Source: Subsaximicrobium wynnwilliamsii
GTDB taxonomy: Bacteria; Bacteroidota; Bacteroidia; Flavobacteriales; Flavobacteriaceae
Direction: 5' to 3'
Assembly: GCF_007997225.1 (NCBI RefSeq)
Contig: NZ_VORM01000004.1
Location: 62,001-126,000 of the forward strand
Length of the DNA: 64,000 nucleotides
The notes under the pieces: generated by a model
The model's database searches: none
What the model saw: only the letters and a program-made list of their open reading frames with translations
What the model was told of the DNA's origin: nothing
Shown here: one piece after another, positions 1 through 8,717 of the stretch
Layout of the letters: every line of letters begins with the position of its first letter
How positions within the stretch are numbered: position 1 is the first letter of the stretch
Made by a program: the position numbers and the translations under genes

Positions 1-455
1 ATCTTCCATAGACCTTCGTTGACAGCTTCGCGTTCATAAGTTTACTTAATATGACATGGAATTATATAGGTCTTTGTGGCGTAGCACAGCATTTTTACAT
101 TTTGAAAAATCGACAATTTACCAGAACCTCCAATCATGAAGTCTTCCAATTTTTTACATGCAGCGCTGCAATGAATATCAGGCTCGTGAGAAACCAGGAT
201 TGCATTCTCATGGTGTTGCTTTTTGTAAGTATTAGTATTACTTAGTCTGTATGGCGTTTTAAAAAAGGAACCGACTTTGATCAGAGCCACCCCATTTATT
301 GATATTAGCCTTATATTGTTGCTAAGTCTTATAAACTTCTCTAAACCTCAATACAATTGCACTATTGCTAGCCAATTATAAACTCAACAGCGTAGCAGTT
401 AGACAAAATTTGATATTTTAGACTTAAAGGCTCATAAAAAACAAGCGTCCATTAG
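1..455. other. Leading spacer without a supported gene
   Basis: No intact gene is recognisable here. A minus-strand open frame (positions 42-290) contains the string ILVSHEP, which resembles the second histidine motif of SixA-type histidine phosphatases, but the rest does not align by eye. It may be a decayed fragment. The right end of the stretch leads into the promoter of the FUSC gene. Confidence 0.4.
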
Positions 456-463
456 TATCTTTG
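456..463 (+). promoter_or_regulatory. -7 box TATCTTTG for the FUSC gene
   Basis: TATCTTTG matches the Bacteroidota -7 consensus TAnnTTTG and lies 36 bases before the ATG at 499. No convincing -33 element was seen at the expected distance, so the call rests on the -7 box and its position. Confidence 0.5.
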
Positions 464-498
464 TGCTTTACGATTAGCGCCTTAACCAACACCACAAA

Positions 499-2715
499 AT
501 GCTCAAAAACGCATTCAAAGAATTAGTGAATTTCTTTAAAAGCACGAACTTTTCTAAGGCCATCCTCATTGGCATAGCGATAAGCGTGCCCATTGTCTTA
601 GGCCTGAGTTTTGATCGTTTTGAGATTGGGCTTGCCGTTTGCTTTGGTGCGTTTTGGTGCTCTCCAAGTGATGTTCACGGTAGTTTGAAGCATAAAACCA
701 TTGGCATTTTATATTCTGCTGCCTTGGTAATGCTGGTTAGTTTTATTGCAGGCTATCTACACCTGCTCTCCTACTTTCTAATTGTAGTTTTAGGACTGCT
801 CACCTTTGGCATCGCCTATATCTCGGTGTATGGATTTAGGGCATCACTCATAAGTTTTTCAGGATTATTGGCCTTGGTTTTGAGTTTTGCGCATCAAGTC
901 CAAGAATTGGAAATTTATGAATACTCCTTACTCATAGGCCTTGGCGGACTCTGGTACTTACTCTTATCTGTAATTTGGTATCATTTGAACCCTAGAGCGC
1001 AAACCGAAGAGGTTTTAGCTGAAATATTTGAGCGCACAGCCAATTTTTTGGTGATTCGAGGAAAACTCATTGGCCCGCAAGAGAATAGGAAGGATTTACT
1101 AACCGAACTATTAACCCTGCAAAATGAGCTCATTGAAAAACATGCCACCATGCGCGATATTTTGATGGCCACAAGAATAAACTCAGGAAAATCAAATTAC
1201 GAAGGTAAACAACTGCTCATTTTTGTGCAATTGGTCGAGCTTCTGGAAACTGCGATTGCCAATCCCGTGAATTATGTCAAAATGGATGCCCTTTTAACCA
1301 AACATCCAGAGTACATTAAGAAATTTCAAAGTTTGATCTTTGAATTGGCCATACAACTTACCGAAATCTCACGGCATAAAAAAAACCCAAAAAAATTACC
1401 AGAACACACAAATATCGTTTCACTTTTCCTGGAAGCTGAAACTCAAATCAAGCATTATAAAAAAGAGCTCAACCCTTCAGATTATGATGGCTATCTCATG
1501 ATGCGCAATTTATTGGCCTATCAAGAACAACAGTTTGAGCGTATCAAGCGCATCAAATGGTTGCTTAGCGATCCCGATTTGAGCACTACCGAATTTATAA
1601 CCCGTGACAGTTTACGACGATTTATAGTGTCTCAAGATTACGATCCCAAGTTACTACTTAGAAATTTTAGCTTCAAGTCCACCATTTTCAAGCACTGCCT
1701 GCGATTGGCCGCCACCATGATGATTGGTTATGGCATAGGTAAGTATTTTGATTTCCAAAATCCCTATTGGATTTTATTGACCATCATCGTGATCATGCGG
1801 CCCAGTTACGGACTCACAAAAACGCGCTCCAAAGACCGCATATTAGGTACGCTTATTGGAGGCGCCATTGCCACAGGGCTGGTATTCGTAGTCCAAAACC
1901 CTTACGTTTATGGCGTTTTGGGAATTAGCTCCTTAGTGATCGCCTTCTCAATGCTGCAAAAAAATTACAAGGCATCAGCAACGTTTATCACGCTAAGTGT
2001 GATATTCATTTATGCCATTATAAGACCAGATGTATTAAATGTGATTCAGTATAGAATCATTGACACGCTTATTGGCGCTACCTTGTCCTTTTTGGCGATG
2101 TTATGGCTTTGGCCAGCTTGGGGATTTATGGACATTGGGGACAATATCAAAAACAGCCTCAAAGCCAATCGTGAATTTTTTAAGAACATCAGCGAATTTT
2201 ATAAGCAAAAAGGACAAATCCCGACCGCATTTAAAGTATCCCGCAAAGAAGCCTTTGTGCAAACCTCCAACTTGAGTGCTGCATTTCAACGTATGGCGCA
2301 GGAACCCGAATCTAAACAGAAATCCCTAAACCAATATTATGAATTGGTAGTGCTCAACCACAACTTCCTATCGTCTTTGGCATCCTTGAGCACCTATTTA
2401 CAACACCACAAAACCACCGAAGCCTCTGCAGAATTCTCTGAAGTTGCAGAAGTCATTTTAAATAATTTAGATACAATTCTTAAAAATTTAGACCTCAATA
2501 AAGAGCCAAGGGAATTATCTTCGGAAGTACCAGCTACTCCAACATTCGATTCATCCATCGAGATTGCTTCAGAACGGATCAAGAAAGAAGCTTTTGCCAA
2601 TTTACCACATTTGCAACAGCATCAAGAAGCCCATTTAATTTGGGAGCAGATGAATTGGTTGCTAACCATGAGTGATAAATTGCTAAGGCTTTCAGCAGGT
2701 TTGGATTTGGAATAA
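499..2715 (+). CDS. FUSC/YccS-family inner-membrane protein
   Basis: A 738-residue polytopic protein of the YccS/YhfK (FUSC) family. Residues about 20-165 form an N-terminal cluster of hydrophobic helices. A long charged cytosolic region follows (about 165-400), and a second membrane block (about 400-545) carries the FUSC-like run YWILLTIIVIMRPSYG and a nearby TRSKDRILGT stretch. The C-terminal 190 residues are soluble. Relatives include proteins linked to aromatic-acid efflux, but the substrate of this branch is not known and nothing nearby identifies it. The ATG at 499 follows a good -7 box, and the gene is monocistronic, convergent with the DUF3124 gene. Family call firm, function unknown. 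Confidence 0.85.
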   Translation: MLKNAFKELVNFFKSTNFSKAILIGIAISVPIVLGLSFDRFEIGLAVCFGAFWCSPSDVHGSLKHKTIGILYSAALVMLVSFIAGYLHLLSYFLIVVLGLLTFGIAYISVYGFRASLISFSGLLALVLSFAHQVQELEIYEYSLLIGLGGLWYLLLSVIWYHLNPRAQTEEVLAEIFERTANFLVIRGKLIGPQENRKDLLTELLTLQNELIEKHATMRDILMATRINSGKSNYEGKQLLIFVQLVELLETAIANPVNYVKMDALLTKHPEYIKKFQSLIFELAIQLTEISRHKKNPKKLPEHTNIVSLFLEAETQIKHYKKELNPSDYDGYLMMRNLLAYQEQQFERIKRIKWLLSDPDLSTTEFITRDSLRRFIVSQDYDPKLLLRNFSFKSTIFKHCLRLAATMMIGYGIGKYFDFQNPYWILLTIIVIMRPSYGLTKTRSKDRILGTLIGGAIATGLVFVVQNPYVYGVLGISSLVIAFSMLQKNYKASATFITLSVIFIYAIIRPDVLNVIQYRIIDTLIGATLSFLAMLWLWPAWGFMDIGDNIKNSLKANREFFKNISEFYKQKGQIPTAFKVSRKEAFVQTSNLSAAFQRMAQEPESKQKSLNQYYELVVLNHNFLSSLASLSTYLQHHKTTEASAEFSEVAEVILNNLDTILKNLDLNKEPRELSSEVPATPTFDSSIEIASERIKKEAFANLPHLQQHQEAHLIWEQMNWLLTMSDKLLRLSAGLDLE

Positions 2716-2735
2716 TTACGATCAATAAATTCAGT

Positions 2736-3245
2736 TCATTTCAACTCCTTACCTACCGTAACAAAGGAGATGCCTTGCTGCCCGTAAGTGGAGATCATGA
2801 TGGCTTCAAAAATAGGTGCATTTTGCTTTGGCAATTTTTGCCAGTCGAACACAAAATTAGCACCAGTACCGCCTGTATCATCCTTATCATCTATGATGAT
2901 TTGAACGGTTTCCATGGGTTTTATGCGGATGGTCTTCTCAAAATAGGTACGAATAGGGGCGCCCTTTGTGTCATAATACACCGCCGCATCAATGAATAAA
3001 TCTCCTATACGATTGGGATTGTGCAAACTCACGGTAGCCGTTAAAGTGGAAAACTCATTCTCATTGCGTACATGAATCTGTGAATAGATAGAGAGAAAAG
3101 TACTACCTGTTTCCAACGAATCTGGCAAGGCAGTCTTGACCATGCGCTTTTCCCAATTTACAGGATTTGTAGAGCTCAAGGCCCTCGGTTGCTCGCAAGA
3201 ACACATAATCGCAATCAACGCGCATAATAGAAGTACTTGTTTCAT
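2736..3245 (-). CDS. DUF3124 lipoprotein
   Basis: A 169-residue protein with a lipoprotein signal (LIAIMCSC, acylated cysteine near residue 17), so it should be anchored in the envelope. The body matches the DUF3124 pattern: a beta-rich domain with the strings SIYSQIHV, TATVSLHNPN, DAAVYYDTKGAP and GTGANFVFDW. The family has no established function. It is convergent with the FUSC gene, 20 bp away, and upstream of it lies a 320-base gap with no gene. Confidence 0.8.
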   Translation of the reverse strand: MKQVLLLCALIAIMCSCEQPRALSSTNPVNWEKRMVKTALPDSLETGSTFLSIYSQIHVRNENEFSTLTATVSLHNPNRIGDLFIDAAVYYDTKGAPIRTYFEKTIRIKPMETVQIIIDDKDDTGGTGANFVFDWQKLPKQNAPIFEAIMISTYGQQGISFVTVGKELK

Positions 3246-3565
3246 CCTGCAAATTTTTTAAGCTTAATGTAAATGTAAGCATTAGCTAAGATATAAACTT
3301 TAGTCCCCTTGGGATTTTCTGCGGAAGGCTTTGCGTTTATAGCTACTCTTGCGCTGAATGTATTGAGTTATCTCAAAATTCTTTACACTGTAAGTCATCG
3401 GAAGCATTAGTTTGAAAAACACAGCAGCAGTGGTCAAAAGGAAGACTCAAATTAACTGTAGATAATTTGAGGAAAAACGGATTAATAAATGCAGCCAATT
3501 ATCTACATTCACTTATTTAGTGATAGGTCAAACTAACGCCAACCACGTATTGCAACATGTCACAC
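3246..3565. other. Spacer, nothing recognised
   Basis: The stretch lies between the DUF3124 gene and the 3' end of dsbD, both on the minus strand. It must hold the DUF3124 promoter, but no clear -7 box, hairpin or open frame stands out. Confidence 0.5.
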
Positions 3566-5599
3566 TCATTCCTCAAACGCCTCTACCCCCTCTTGCATCC
3601 ATGTTAAATACTCCTCCACATCTGGCGTGTAGCCTACGGGTTTGTTAAGCACTTTACCATCGGTATCCAGCAAGGCATAATACGGCTGGGTGTTGGTCTT
3701 GAATTTGATGGCTTGGAACTCGCTCCATTTCTGACCAATGTATTTGAGTTGTTTGCCAGGTCTCAACTTAGACGCCACGACTTCATTTTCTGGCAGTTTA
3801 CGCTTATCATCCACATACAATGAAATTAAGATGACATCATTTTTCAAGACGTTGAGCACTTGGTCTTCGGGCCAAACATTCTGCTCCATTTTTCTGCAAT
3901 TCACACAGGCCCACCCAGTGAAATCCAACATTACTGGCTTATTCACTTTTTTCGCATAAGCCATACCTTTGTCGTAATCGTTAAAGGCCAAGATTTGATG
4001 CGGCGCCAAGAGATGTGCACCTTCCGGAAGTTCTTTGTTATCATTTGAAATAAAACTTCCTGAGGTTTTAGAATTACCAACACCATAAGGCGATTCAGCA
4101 TAATCCAATGGCGGTGGGAAGGCACTTATCAAATTTAGCGGTGCACCCCAAAGTCCGGGAATCATGTAAATGGTAAAACTCAAAACCAAGAGCCCTAAGC
4201 TCAATCGCCCTACCGAGATATGTGTGAGTGGCGAATCATGTGGCAATTTGATTTTTCCGAAGAGATAAAACGCGAGCGCTCCAAAAATCGCAATCCATAT
4301 CGCAATAAAAACTTCACGTTCTAAGAAATGCAGTTGCAGTACCAAATCGGCCTGGGAAAGGAATTTAAAGGCAAATGCCAATTCCAAGAACCCGAGCACC
4401 ACCTTAACGGTATTTAACCAACCTCCAGATTTTGGCAGTGAATTCAACCAACCTGGGAACGCCGCAAACAAACCAAATGGAAGTGCCAATGCTATTGAAA
4501 AGCCTAGCATCCCAATCATTGGTGCCAATCCGCCTTTGGTGGCCGAAAGCACGATGATATTGCCCACAAAAGGCCCCGTGCATGAGAACGACACAATGGC
4601 CAAGGCCAAAGCCATAAAAAAGATACCTGTGAAACCCCCTTTATCTGCCTTACTATCTATTTTATTGGCCCAGGAATTGGGCAACATGATCTCAAAAGCT
4701 CCTAAAAAGGAGACCGCAAAAATCACGAGAATGATAAAAAACAGCAGGTTAAACGTCACACTGGTGGAGAATTCATTGATGGCACTCGCCCCAAAGATGG
4801 CCACGACACCTGTACCGAGAATCACATAGATCACTATGATGCAAAGCCCATAAATGAATGCATTTTTTATACCCTGAGCCTTGTTTTTACTTTGTTTGGT
4901 AAAAAAACTAACCGTCATTGGAATCAATGGAAACACACATGGCGTAAACAGTGCAATCAACCCTGCACCAAGCCCTAAAATAAAAATAGTCCAAAGCCCT
5001 TCCTGAACTTCTCCTTCAGCTTTAGTTTCATTTGCAACTGTAGCCTTTTCAGATTGAGCGGCTGCTTCACTTTTTTCCGGATTTTGAAAATCGACAGCGC
5101 TGTTGCCTTCCGAAGCATTTTCTGAAGATGTAAGGTTGCTATTGCTGCCGTCCAAATTAAAATTCAAATCGATGTATGTTGGCGGAAGACAACGCGTGTC
5201 ATCACATACCATAAATTCAACTTCACCTTTTACGATAGACAATTCTTCGTTCAATACTTTGATGCGCTGTCTAAATTGTGCACTGTTCTCAAAAAACTTG
5301 ATTCGCATGTTGAAGACAGGATCGTTAATGGTGCGTCCTTCTTCTTCCACAACCTTACCTAGCAATTCAAAATCGGCATTGGTTTCAAAAGTGAAAGTTG
5401 TTGGGATGGGGCCACCCTCTGGCACATTTTGGGAATATAAATGCCAACCTGCATCAATTTTGGAAGTGGCGATAAGATCATACTCCGTTTCTGAAACTTT
5501 TTCAATAGAGGTGGTCCACTTAACAGGTTCTAAAATTTGAGCGGAAACATTCGTTATGCCTAGATAACAACCTATTAAAAGTAGTATTACATATTTCAT
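3566..5599 (-). CDS. dsbD: Thiol:disulfide interchange protein DsbD
   Basis: Carries electrons from cytoplasmic thioredoxin across the inner membrane to periplasmic thiol proteins. The three-part DsbD architecture is intact: a signal peptide, an N-terminal DsbD domain with the cysteine pair VCDDTRC, an eight-helix membrane domain with the cysteines in PCVFPLIP and SCTGPF, and a C-terminal thioredoxin fold with WACVNC (first Cys near residue 565). All six relay cysteines are present. I start at the ATG at 5599 because it begins directly with the signal peptide MKYVILLLIGCYLG; an ATG 21 bases upstream would add seven polar residues. It could supply reducing power to the TlpA-like protein encoded at 15.9 kb. 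Confidence 0.95.
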   Translation of the reverse strand: MKYVILLLIGCYLGITNVSAQILEPVKWTTSIEKVSETEYDLIATSKIDAGWHLYSQNVPEGGPIPTTFTFETNADFELLGKVVEEEGRTINDPVFNMRIKFFENSAQFRQRIKVLNEELSIVKGEVEFMVCDDTRCLPPTYIDLNFNLDGSNSNLTSSENASEGNSAVDFQNPEKSEAAAQSEKATVANETKAEGEVQEGLWTIFILGLGAGLIALFTPCVFPLIPMTVSFFTKQSKNKAQGIKNAFIYGLCIIVIYVILGTGVVAIFGASAINEFSTSVTFNLLFFIILVIFAVSFLGAFEIMLPNSWANKIDSKADKGGFTGIFFMALALAIVSFSCTGPFVGNIIVLSATKGGLAPMIGMLGFSIALALPFGLFAAFPGWLNSLPKSGGWLNTVKVVLGFLELAFAFKFLSQADLVLQLHFLEREVFIAIWIAIFGALAFYLFGKIKLPHDSPLTHISVGRLSLGLLVLSFTIYMIPGLWGAPLNLISAFPPPLDYAESPYGVGNSKTSGSFISNDNKELPEGAHLLAPHQILAFNDYDKGMAYAKKVNKPVMLDFTGWACVNCRKMEQNVWPEDQVLNVLKNDVILISLYVDDKRKLPENEVVASKLRPGKQLKYIGQKWSEFQAIKFKTNTQPYYALLDTDGKVLNKPVGYTPDVEEYLTWMQEGVEAFEE

Positions 5600-6487
5600 A
5601 AGGGTAGATAATTGGTGCATTTATTTACTTGGAAGCCGAAATTAATTCCTTTACCAAGCGGTTTTTGTTATAATTTATGCCTTGGCAACAGCCCATCATT
5701 CGGAAACTTTTGAACCACAGTTCAAACTTAAGGTTTTTTAAAATAATCCTTTAAGATGTGAGTAATTAAATCGCCTCAAAACGTCATGAGTATTCAAAGC
5801 TGATGCTATCAAATCACAAGCCTGGGTCGCCTCTTCTTAAGCTCACAAACCTGCAAATTTAAATAACAAATTTGTGCCAACTGCTAATACTTTGCCAATT
5901 GCGAACTTGAGATTGTTAATGTTGTTTAAAAGAATCGCAACCTCAACTTTAAAGCCTTCAACGTTTAAGCTTGGAAAAACCGGTATTAATTATTTTTGAC
6001 ATGGATGGTATCTAAACTGGATTTATATTAGTGTTGTCCGAAATAGAATCAAGACCGCCCCGATCTACAGGACTGTGAGCTCAAAGAACAATCCCTAAGC
6101 TTACGGGATGCTTGTAAACTAAATGACAAGCAGCTAAATTTGTAGTAAAAACGCCCTATCCCCTCGATAAAATTAGTTTAAAAAAAACAGGGTGTTCATT
6201 TGACTATCTTTTAAAGCCATGCCTCAAGAGGGTTAATCAACTTTTAATCACACTAATGAATTTATAGTTGAAGAACGCACAGATTTGTTTCAATATTCGC
6301 ACTTCAGACCGATTCGTGCTGCCGAAGCTTCAAGAGAGGCAACAATTTTTAGCTTCATATTAATTCTAGAAAAGCGAGATTATAAAAACACGTTCCCTGA
6401 ACCCTATTTGAGACCAACCACTATAATCATGGCTAAACCAGTTAATTTTCACACCTTGCAGCTTTTTCCATTATAAATTCTCATTTT
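5600..6487. other. Long spacer, at most the dsbD promoter
   Basis: Nearly 900 bases without a credible gene between divergent dsbD and the MFS gene. The strand facing dsbD has a TAAATTTG box (complement of 5854-5861) that could be a -7 element with a 250-base leader. Open frames inside are short and have no recognisable motifs. Confidence 0.4.
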
Positions 6488-7702
6488 TTGAAACAACTGT
6501 TCCATTTTCTGAAATCGAATGCCAGCGATGTAAGTTTTGGTTGGGTCTTGACTTTTCTATCCAGTTTCGGTCAAACCTTTCTCATTTCGCTCTATGTACC
6601 CAAAATCATTGAAAAATTCGCATTGACCGAAGGTTCTTTTGGAGGTGTTTATGCCATTGCCACAATTATTTCCTCGGTCATCCTACTTTCCGTAGGGCAC
6701 ACCATAGATCATAAATCGGTTAAAAAAGTAACGGCGTTTACGCTATTGGGACTCGCCTGCTCCACCTTTTTATTGGGTTTTTCACATTATCACATTGCAC
6801 TTCTCATTATTTCACTCATAGGGCTGCGTCTTTGCGGACAAGGCTTGCTAAGCCATATCAGTTTAACCGTCATGTCCCGTCACTATCAACGCGATCGCGG
6901 GAAAGCCTTGAGTATTGCTTCCTTGGGCTATGCCATGGGCGAGGCTATTTTCCCCATAGGCATAACTACCTTGATCGCGCTTTACGGTTATGAGATTGCA
7001 GCACGAGTAAGCTCTGTGGTAATTATTTTGTATTTGATTCGCTTGTATTTTATAGACACCAGCCATTTTGACAATAAAGCTTCAATAGCTCAAAAGCATT
7101 CCTTTAGGGTATTGTTCAGTAATCTCAAAGCCGTAATCAAGGATAAGCGATTCCTCATCATAATGCCTTCCAGTTTCACGCTCAGTTTTACCGCGACCGC
7201 TGTATTTTTCTACCAATACGTGTTTGTGCAAGACAAGGGCTGGTCTGCACCACTCTATGCCACTTTTTTTACGGCCTATGCGCTTACCCGTTTTGTGATG
7301 TCCATTTTTGGCGGACTCTGGGTCGATAAATTCAGTGCCCGAAAACTGTTTCGCTTTTATTTGATTCCCATGGCACTTGGCTTGCTTCCTTTTGCTTTTA
7401 TGGAAGGCATTATTGGCGCACTTTTGTTCTTATTATTCGCAGGAGTGACCACCGGTATTGCAGGCACAGTCAAAACTGCGGTGCTCGCCGAAGTGTACGG
7501 TGTGGAAAAACTGGGCACCATTAGAAGCCTATTCACAATGTTCATGGTATTGAGCACCGCCTTGGGACCACTTATTATTGGTATGCTCATTGACTACGGC
7601 GTGCCTTTTTACGGACTCATGCTGTTCCTGTTAGGCATGCTGGTTTTGGCAACCCTAAATGCACAACGCATCAAAAAGGTTGCTATGGTTGTGGAAGAAT
7701 GA
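6488..7702 (+). CDS. MFS transporter
   Basis: A 404-residue major facilitator superfamily permease with about twelve hydrophobic helices. The loop between helices 2 and 3 reads VGHTIDHKSVKK, a weak version of the MFS signature, and the central loop falls near residue 205. No neighbour hints at a substrate. The start is uncertain: TTG at 6488 gives the complete first helix, and the next in-frame Met is about 130 residues in, so TTG is the best choice. The ribosome site is not obvious. Confidence 0.8.
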   Translation: MKQLFHFLKSNASDVSFGWVLTFLSSFGQTFLISLYVPKIIEKFALTEGSFGGVYAIATIISSVILLSVGHTIDHKSVKKVTAFTLLGLACSTFLLGFSHYHIALLIISLIGLRLCGQGLLSHISLTVMSRHYQRDRGKALSIASLGYAMGEAIFPIGITTLIALYGYEIAARVSSVVIILYLIRLYFIDTSHFDNKASIAQKHSFRVLFSNLKAVIKDKRFLIIMPSSFTLSFTATAVFFYQYVFVQDKGWSAPLYATFFTAYALTRFVMSIFGGLWVDKFSARKLFRFYLIPMALGLLPFAFMEGIIGALLFLLFAGVTTGIAGTVKTAVLAEVYGVEKLGTIRSLFTMFMVLSTALGPLIIGMLIDYGVPFYGLMLFLLGMLVLATLNAQRIKKVAMVVEE

Positions 7703-7963
7703 AGTCAAAAAAGAACCAAGACCGCTAAGTTGAATTGGCAGTGCTTGTTACGCAAAGAGCCGTGAACCGAGATCCAAATCGCATCTTATCGCGTTGAATA
7801 CGTCTATTTCAAATATCCTGTTTCCAAGCTTACCAAGTTGCGGTAGCATTTTTAAACATTCAAAAAACAAGACCAGTATCAAACGAAACTTAGGAAACCC
7901 CTCTGAATGAAGCGTTTTTAAACTGACCCAGATATCAAGCTGGCAACAAGAATTGCTTAACTA

Positions 7964-7999
7964 AAAAACCGCATCAATTATAACATTGATGCGGTTTCT
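7964..7999 (-). terminator. Strong hairpin terminator of the rhodanese gene
   Basis: A perfect 13-bp stem (AAACCGCATCAAT at 7966-7978, its complement at 7985-7997) with a 6-base loop. On the minus strand it is followed by six T residues. The plus strand also has a short T-rich tail, so it may act in both directions. Confidence 0.85.
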
Positions 8000-8026
8000 T
8001 TATGTTTTAATAATTTGTGCTAAAAT

Positions 8027-8407
8027 TCAATCAAGATCTTTATTGGCCCAATTCATAAAGCCTCCCTCAAGATCGTAAATCGCTTCAAAACCCATAGCTT
8101 TTAGTTTCAGTGCCGCTTTTCCGCTTCGGTTGCCAGAACGACAATAAATAAAAACGGCTGTCTTTCTGTCAAGCTTTTCAAATTGGTTTTCAAAAGTCTC
8201 AGGTTGTAAAAAATCAATATTAACGGCATCATCTATGGCGCCTACTTTATATTCTTCAGCAGTGCGCACATCAACTAATTTTATATTTTTTTGCTGTATG
8301 GCTTTTTGAAAATCTGTCGCGTTTAACACTGTGATGGTCTCTGGATCTTGCGCATTTACAGAAGTGCAGCTCATTGCAAATGCTATAAATAGAAAAATAT
8401 GTTTCAT
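8027..8407 (-). CDS. Exported single-domain rhodanese
   Basis: A 126-residue protein with a signal peptide ending near VNAQ, followed by one rhodanese domain. The active-site loop is CRSGNRS, so the catalytic cysteine is present, and VDVRTAEEY is the usual CH2-type motif. It should move sulfane sulfur in the periplasm. It is clearly paralogous to the rhodanese at 19503-19856: much of the chain matches, including SGNRSG and the EKLD segment. Unlike that copy, its upstream region shows no GTAAC-N4-GTTAC operator. A strong terminator follows. Confidence 0.9.
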   Translation of the reverse strand: MKHIFLFIAFAMSCTSVNAQDPETITVLNATDFQKAIQQKNIKLVDVRTAEEYKVGAIDDAVNIDFLQPETFENQFEKLDRKTAVFIYCRSGNRSGKAALKLKAMGFEAIYDLEGGFMNWANKDLD

Positions 8408-8570
8408 GGGTAAATGATTTTGAACTATAAGTCACAAAGTTAATGAATTAAAAACAGTTTGGTTGTAAGTAAGTAAGGAAGCATTAGCTTGCAATAATGC
8501 TGCTAACCGCAAATGACCTTTGAGTAACGATCTTTGAGTAAATGCCAGTGCTTTACTGAACCATTGTCGC

Positions 8571-8690
8571 TAATTTCATATTGCCTATTCTAAAATCGCA
8601 TATCCGTTTCTTATCGTGGGATGTATTAAACAGGTCGCCAGAATGAAACAATGGGTAGCTTTTGGTAATTTAACTGACAATCAATTTTGA
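8571..8690 (+). pseudogene. 3' fragment of an unknown gene (peptide ends FGNLTDNQF)
   Basis: An open frame with no start codon runs from just after a stop at 8571-8573 to TGA at 8688-8690, ending IKQVARMKQWVAFGNLTDNQ plus F. A similar peptide is encoded at 16694-16771 (IKEVARISPYLTFGNATENQ). The match is better at the protein than the DNA level, which points to former coding sequence or a conserved short peptide. The parent gene is not recognised. Confidence 0.4.
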
Positions 8691-8717
8691 AAGCAGTAAT
8701 TTTATAAAAAAAAACAG

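Noticed and set aside
5854-5861. dsbD promoter from TAAATTTG on the minus strand
   Set aside because: The box matches, but no -33 element is seen and the leader would be about 250 bases; mentioned only in the spacer entry.
8524-8537. An eighth GTAAC-type operator upstream of the first rhodanese
   Set aside because: Only the GTAAC half is present and no -7 box occurs at the fixed distance.
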